Assembly (NCBI RefSeq): GCF_022581195.2
Contig: NC_061461.1
Location: 11,718,001-11,782,000, forward strand
Reading direction: 5' to 3'
DNA from: Helicoverpa zea
Lineage: Eukaryota; Arthropoda; Insecta; Lepidoptera; Noctuidae
Length of the DNA: 64,000 nt
In this document: piece after piece, positions 59,846-64,000 of the stretch
Numbering within the stretch: the stretch's first letter is position 1
How the letters are laid out: each line of letters starts with the position of its first letter
The notes under the pieces: model-generated
Database searches by the model: none
What the model was told of the DNA's origin: nothing
Seen by the model: only the letters and a program-made list of their open reading frames with translations
Translations under genes and position numbers: made by a program

Positions 59846-61737
59846 AAAAAAAGACTGTGAAAATTGAGGTATCGGCACAGACAGACCGACAGTATAAACT
59901 CAGTCTTAAGCAAAGGACATTGTAGATTCATTAAGAAAATTACTAGAAATAAACGCGCAGTATTTTTCAGTAATAGTAAAGTAAATTACATCGATTATAC
60001 TAAGTGAGATAACGAGTTTCGATAGCTCGGTTGAGTCATAAGAATCTGTTTGCTTAGTAAGTAGGTACTTACTAGCTACTGAGAGGAAAAATGTGACTTA
60101 ATGATCGCGTGGTGAAGCGGTTTACACTAACTTCTTATTTTTCTGATAGGAAGAGAGTTAGTAAGAGTAGTAATAGCGAATAAATTTTGATCTACCTAGC
60201 ATCCAGTTAACTTTTTTACCTTCTTTACTACTGACTTCAGAAAGGGGCCAGGTATTAGAAGTGTGGATATTGCTTTTTGAGAGACAAGTACATACATTCA
60301 TTTCTTCATTAGATCAAGTACATAGTCATTAGTACCACAGATTATATAATAGTTACTACGTAACAGATAAATCACTCCATACAAAAAAGTCCATACCTAC
60401 TGTTATAAGCACCTACAAGTTCCCAAACTACCTACAAATCCCTAGCTGCGTTATAAAATGAACCTTAAAAGCTCGAGCGCTTGATTGTTATTCCAATGCG
60501 ATAGCGCACAGTTCAGTGACCGCAACCGTGCCGTGGCCGTGCTTAGGGTTGCTTCTTACAATTAATTAATATTTAAGTAGGAAAACAAAGTTACGCTTAT
60601 TTTAAGATAGCCTTTTTTAAAACTGAGTTTTTAAATAAAAAGTAATATCAAGAATATTTTTCTTTAGTTAACTATTGTATTGCCTACTAAAATGGAGTAT
60701 GGGTACATATTACTAAATATTACCTAATACGTAAGCATAGGTAAGTACTTAAGTAAAGCTTTCGTCAAAATCAAAGGCGGTTTCCAACTATTTTTCGAGC
60801 TGGCTTTTGGAGTGTTGATACATACCTAAAATTGGTTTCTGCGTAGCGACACGCGTAATGTTCCGAGTCGTCATTAAGTTGGACCAGAACTATACCTACT
60901 TACACTCGACATGTGTTTTGAGCTACAAAACTCACAATATAGTTCATATAACTAAGTAGGTATCTAAAGTAAAATAAGTACCTAATGATCTCTGTTGTTA
61001 AAATCATAAAGTAGATAAGTATTAATTTATTAAAAAAAAATAGAATTACTAGATAAGTTCATAAATATAAAATGTTTCTAAATCTTACAGTAGTCGCATA
61101 TAAACCGACACACCTCAAAATAATCCATCAGTTTGTTAGGTAGCTTAAAAAACCTTATAAAAACCAACAGCATAACCTGCATAACATGCCACGAAATAAA
61201 AATAATAAATATTGGAACGCTCGCGGCGCGTGTGATTATTGAAAGCCCTGAGCCGCGTGGGGCTACCGGTAACCCAGCGAGCGGTAGGCATTTATCGCGC
61301 GCAAGTACGTCGAGTGACAGAGGCCTGTTAGTACCATTGAGAAACCCGTAGGATTATCGAACTAGGTATCTTGTCAATACATGGTCCAGAATTTCATCAC
61401 GTACTTTAACCTGAAACTGAAATAATTTAATAGTCCCGATTCTCTAGTATAACTTGACAACAATCGTGGATATCCAAATAAATCGAAAACCAAATCCAAA
61501 CTAAGCACAAACTGAACTATTTTTACGTGTTGCTCCGCTCGTATTGTTCACATTAAATAGACCCAGGTGCTTTAAATATTTTATAGACCAATAAATAATA
61601 CAGCCCGTTACCCGGGTTCCGTAATAAAATAACCAGCTGTATTATTGGTATCATATCGTGTTAAAAAGTACTGGTATTTCATGTTACAGATTCACATTGT
61701 ATGTGTTATATTTTTAATTTATCTATATACTATCTCC
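59846..61737. other. Unique AT-rich non-coding stretch
   Basis: Repeated short TAGGTA/TACCTA-type words without a clear unit. A small GC-rich patch lies at about 61,220-61,330. The TATAAAA at about 60,453 and TTCAGTGACC at about 60,513 are too far apart for one core promoter. Confidence 0.4.
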
Positions 61738-61882
61738 TGTCAGCGGTTTCACTCGGGTCTCATACGAACTACGGATAAAAGGATACAGCCTCCCTGGATA
61801 AACGGGCTATCTAACACTGAAACAATTTTATAAATCGGTAATGTAGTTCCTGAGATTAATTCAATCAAACTCTTCGACTTTT
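61738..61882 (+). mobile_element. SINE-like lepidopteran repeat fragment
   Basis: Blocks: TGTCAGCGGTTTCACTCGGG, then GGATAAAAGGATACAGCC, CTGGATAAACGGGCTATCTA, ACACTGAAACAATTTTATAA, AGTTCCTGAGATTAATTCAA and CAAACTCTTCGACTTTT. This is a variant of the same broad group as 4,978-5,212, with the GGGCTATCTAACACTGAAA and TAGTTCCTGAGATTA blocks I recognise from Lepidoptera. Old and diverged. The open frame across it is artefactual. Confidence 0.7.
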
Positions 61883-62621
61883 AAGATAAGTATACCTAAA
61901 TAGTAAATATAATTTCTTTTTGCTGATATCGGGAACAGGGTCCAACGTTAGGGCTCAAGAGACAGAAACTTCCGCACAATACAATATGTCTTGCTTTTTC
62001 TAAAAACCTTTTATTACAGATTCACCTAGAAACTACACGGTCCATAATAATATCGAACAAAGCACAAAATATATTTTTTCTGAAATCAATTTATATAATA
62101 TTCTCTACCTCTTTAGTTATTCATAGAAGCCAATACAAGTATTCTTATATCTAACAACTAGAAATGGCAAAAAATATACCTAAGCATATAATAATGGTTT
62201 GCAAGAAATATGAGAAATAATATAATATAATAACGAGTTCTGCCGATCCAAACTTAGAGCACGCCAATTAAAATGATAGCAGATAGAAAAACAGATCTGA
62301 AAAAGGTTATTTCCAAGAAATAGAGGTATCAAATAAAATCATTATTGAAGCTAGATATTATGTTATTGCTAGAAATATAAAAAGCTTCGTAAAAGGTTTC
62401 CAAGATATTGATAAATAATTTTCTTTTCTGTATCTGATGTTTATAGAGTTACACTTGCAACGTTCCTATAGGAATATAGACTATTTTACTCCTGCTTACA
62501 CTTTTTTAACTTCTGTGATAATTTCAAGGGTTAATGACCGTCTGAATCAGTGATTTAATAAGATACTCACTCTGAGAATATTAAAATGAACCGATCTAGA
62601 CATTTGTAAGCGATTTGTTAA
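61883..62621. other. Unique AT-rich non-coding stretch
   Basis: Strongly AT-rich. Nothing recognised. Confidence 0.4.
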
Positions 62622-62708
62622 TATTTATTTATTTATTTATAATACTTTTTGCACAATTAGTACAATGGCGGACTTAACGCCTAAGGCGTTTTCTCTAATG
62701 TTCTGAAA
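62622..62708 (-). mobile_element. Non-LTR retrotransposon 3' end with (TAAA)n tail
   Basis: On the minus strand: AACGCCTTAGGCGTTAAGTC, then CGCCATTGTAC, then TTGTGCAAAAAGTATTATAA, then AAATAAATAAATAAATA. This matches the GGCATTAAGTCCGCCATTTG...ATTGTGCAATAAAG type end of a LINE common in Lepidoptera, whose tail is a short TAAA repeat. The clade (Jockey/CR1-like) is inference. No coding region remains. Confidence 0.65.
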
Positions 62709-62827
62709 TGCTGTGTCAGTTAATTGGAATTAATATAATCGATTCTTCAAAAATAAAACCTTGCAGTTATTGGCATTTTGAGCTTCACTTGCGTTTTACT
62801 TTAGAACCACGAAGAATCTTTGTTACA

Positions 62828-63023
62828 TATAAACGCGAAAGTTTGCGTGTATGGATGTTTATTCCTTTTTTATGCAAAAACTACCGAATGGATTTTGATG
62901 AAATTTAGCAGTAGGTAATAACTGGCCTATACCTACATCAGAATTACACATAGGATTTTTTTACGCAGGCGTTTGAAGTAATTTTATGAGGAAGCGGGTG
63001 AAACCGCATGTGTTAGCTAGTTT
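62828..63023 (+). mobile_element. Lepidopteran interspersed repeat (CGCGAAAGTTTG type)
   Basis: Reads ACGCGAAAGTTTGCGTGTAT, GGATGTTTATTCC, GCAAAAACTACCGAATGGAT, TTTGATGAAATTTAGCA, ACATAGGATTTTTTTACGC, and ends GCGGGTGAAACCGC...TTAGCTAGT. I recognise this layout from many lepidopteran sequences. Its right end is an inverted counterpart of the left end of the repeat at 63,343. Non-coding. Confidence 0.7.
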
Positions 63024-63342
63024 AAATACAGTGATCATTCAACTCGCTCTCAAGATGAGTGAAGACACACATACAAAGCATTCGTGACTGCTCTTGAAGA
63101 GAGAATATTATACATCCCATACATGACCATATATTACAACACACGACGCATCCGATTCAAAAGATTAACTAAAAACAAAGAACCCCATTCATTATGCGAC
63201 GGCCGTGTCGCACTTTACAGTCGTCAAATCGTAAACTGTCTTTGACATAAGACTTCATTATTCTAATAGTCACACCTGGTGTAAGCACTATTATAAACTT
63301 GCCAAGGGATAATGAACTTTATTCAGGATCAAAGTTAATAAA

Positions 63343-63549
63343 AACTAGCCGTTTTCCCGCGTTTACACCCGCGTTCCGTGAGGCATACTGCCCGTACGGG
63401 GATAAAATATAGCCAATGTTACACATAGCAGTACAAGAGTGTAGCTTTCCAACAGTAAAAGAATTTTTCAAATTGGTTTAGTAGTTTCGGAGCCTTAAGG
63501 GTACAAACAAACAAAACAATGTTGCCTTTTATTATATTATTGTAGATTA
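63343..63549 (+). mobile_element. SINE-like lepidopteran repeat, second copy of the 4,978 type
   Basis: Reads ACTAGCCGTTTTCCCGCG, ACTGCCCGTACGGGGATAAA, ATATAGCCAATGTTAC, GTGTAGCTTTCCAACAGTAA, AAGAATTTTTCAAATTGG, TTTAGTAGTTTCGGAGCC, GGGTACAAACAAACAAAACA and ends near TTATTGTAGATT. It is closer to the consensus I know than the copy at 4,978-5,212 and lacks that copy's A-rich expansion. No coding capacity. The Metulj-like label is inference. Confidence 0.8.
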
Positions 63550-64000
63550 AATTGTCGAAAATAAGTGCAATTTTAAATGTTTAGGTATTTCTATGCAACC
63601 AAATTACTATTGTTAACTGATTCTAATATCATGAACTGCAATACAAATAATGCGATTTTAAATGCGATGTTCCGGTGCTTAGACAAGTAATATCGTTAGG
63701 ATAACTACACACGAAGTACGGAAACGTGTCTCACGTTTACATCTAAAATTTTCATTCTGAGTAATAATTAAATTTTAAAGCCAGAACGATTGCTGACCTG
63801 CGGCGTCTGTCACGTTACCGGCAGTGTGCAACACGCCTTGGGACTATACACGACACGACTACCCACGTTTACAAATTATTTGTAAGCAAGACAAATAAAT
63901 CGCAATAGAAACAAAAGCACGCCTCTTTGTAAATAACCAGTTACTTTTACCCGGCAAAGGTGAGACAGGTTGAAATTATTTGTATGAATTTAACAGGTAA
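63550..64000. other. Unique non-coding stretch to window end
   Basis: No repeat, exon or RNA gene is recognised. Mixed composition. Confidence 0.4.

Overview
This window looks like nuclear DNA of a butterfly or moth (Lepidoptera). The evidence is a set of interspersed repeats whose ends I recognise from that order: RTE-type non-LTR retrotransposon 3' ends closing in (ATG)n or (TAAA)n tails, short SINE-like repeats opening near GTTTTCCCGCG and ending in a CAAACAAACAA-type run, and a fold-back repeat bounded by TTTTTAACCGA. The DNA is AT-rich with scattered GC-rich islands. I see no operons, no tRNA or rRNA gene, no CRISPR array and no host protein-coding gene I can defend. The only convincing protein homology is a 5'-truncated reverse transcriptase on the minus strand at 22,598-23,533.

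Layout. 0-7.5 kb is rich in repeats: a local duplication, a two-copy 270-bp repeat with a MITE inside one copy, a very short RTE insertion with perfect target-site duplications, a 681-bp fold-back element, a compound palindrome, a SINE-like copy and another non-LTR 3' end. 7.5-22.5 kb is mostly unique non-coding sequence with small GC-rich islands and isolated hairpins. 22.56-23.53 kb is the truncated RTE element. 23.5-41.8 kb is again mostly unique. It holds a worn fold-back MITE (27.1 kb), a deleted tRNA-derived SINE (27.9 kb), a pair of close palindromes (28.2 kb), GC islands (28.6-30.5 and 35.4 kb) and a MITE with perfect 60-bp terminal inverted repeats (31.7 kb). 41.8-42.4 kb is a three-copy tandem repeat. 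Each copy carries a GC-rich block bounded by a TTCAG acceptor/initiator-like motif and a strong GTGAGTAAG donor-like motif. 43.4 kb holds a small MITE. 43.6-61.7 kb is almost free of recognisable repeats; its most structured part is 50.9-53.1 kb, with GC-rich sequence, repeated TAATTA cores and a 10-bp minisatellite. 61.7-64 kb is again rich in SINE/LINE fragments, including an inverted pair.

Interpretation. The repeat-poor, island-studded interior without recognisable exons would fit a large intron or the intergenic regulatory region of a developmental gene. That is inference: no flanking gene is visible to name the locus. No multi-gene system was found. The observation most worth testing is the triplicated exon-like or promoter-like unit at 41.8-42.4 kb.
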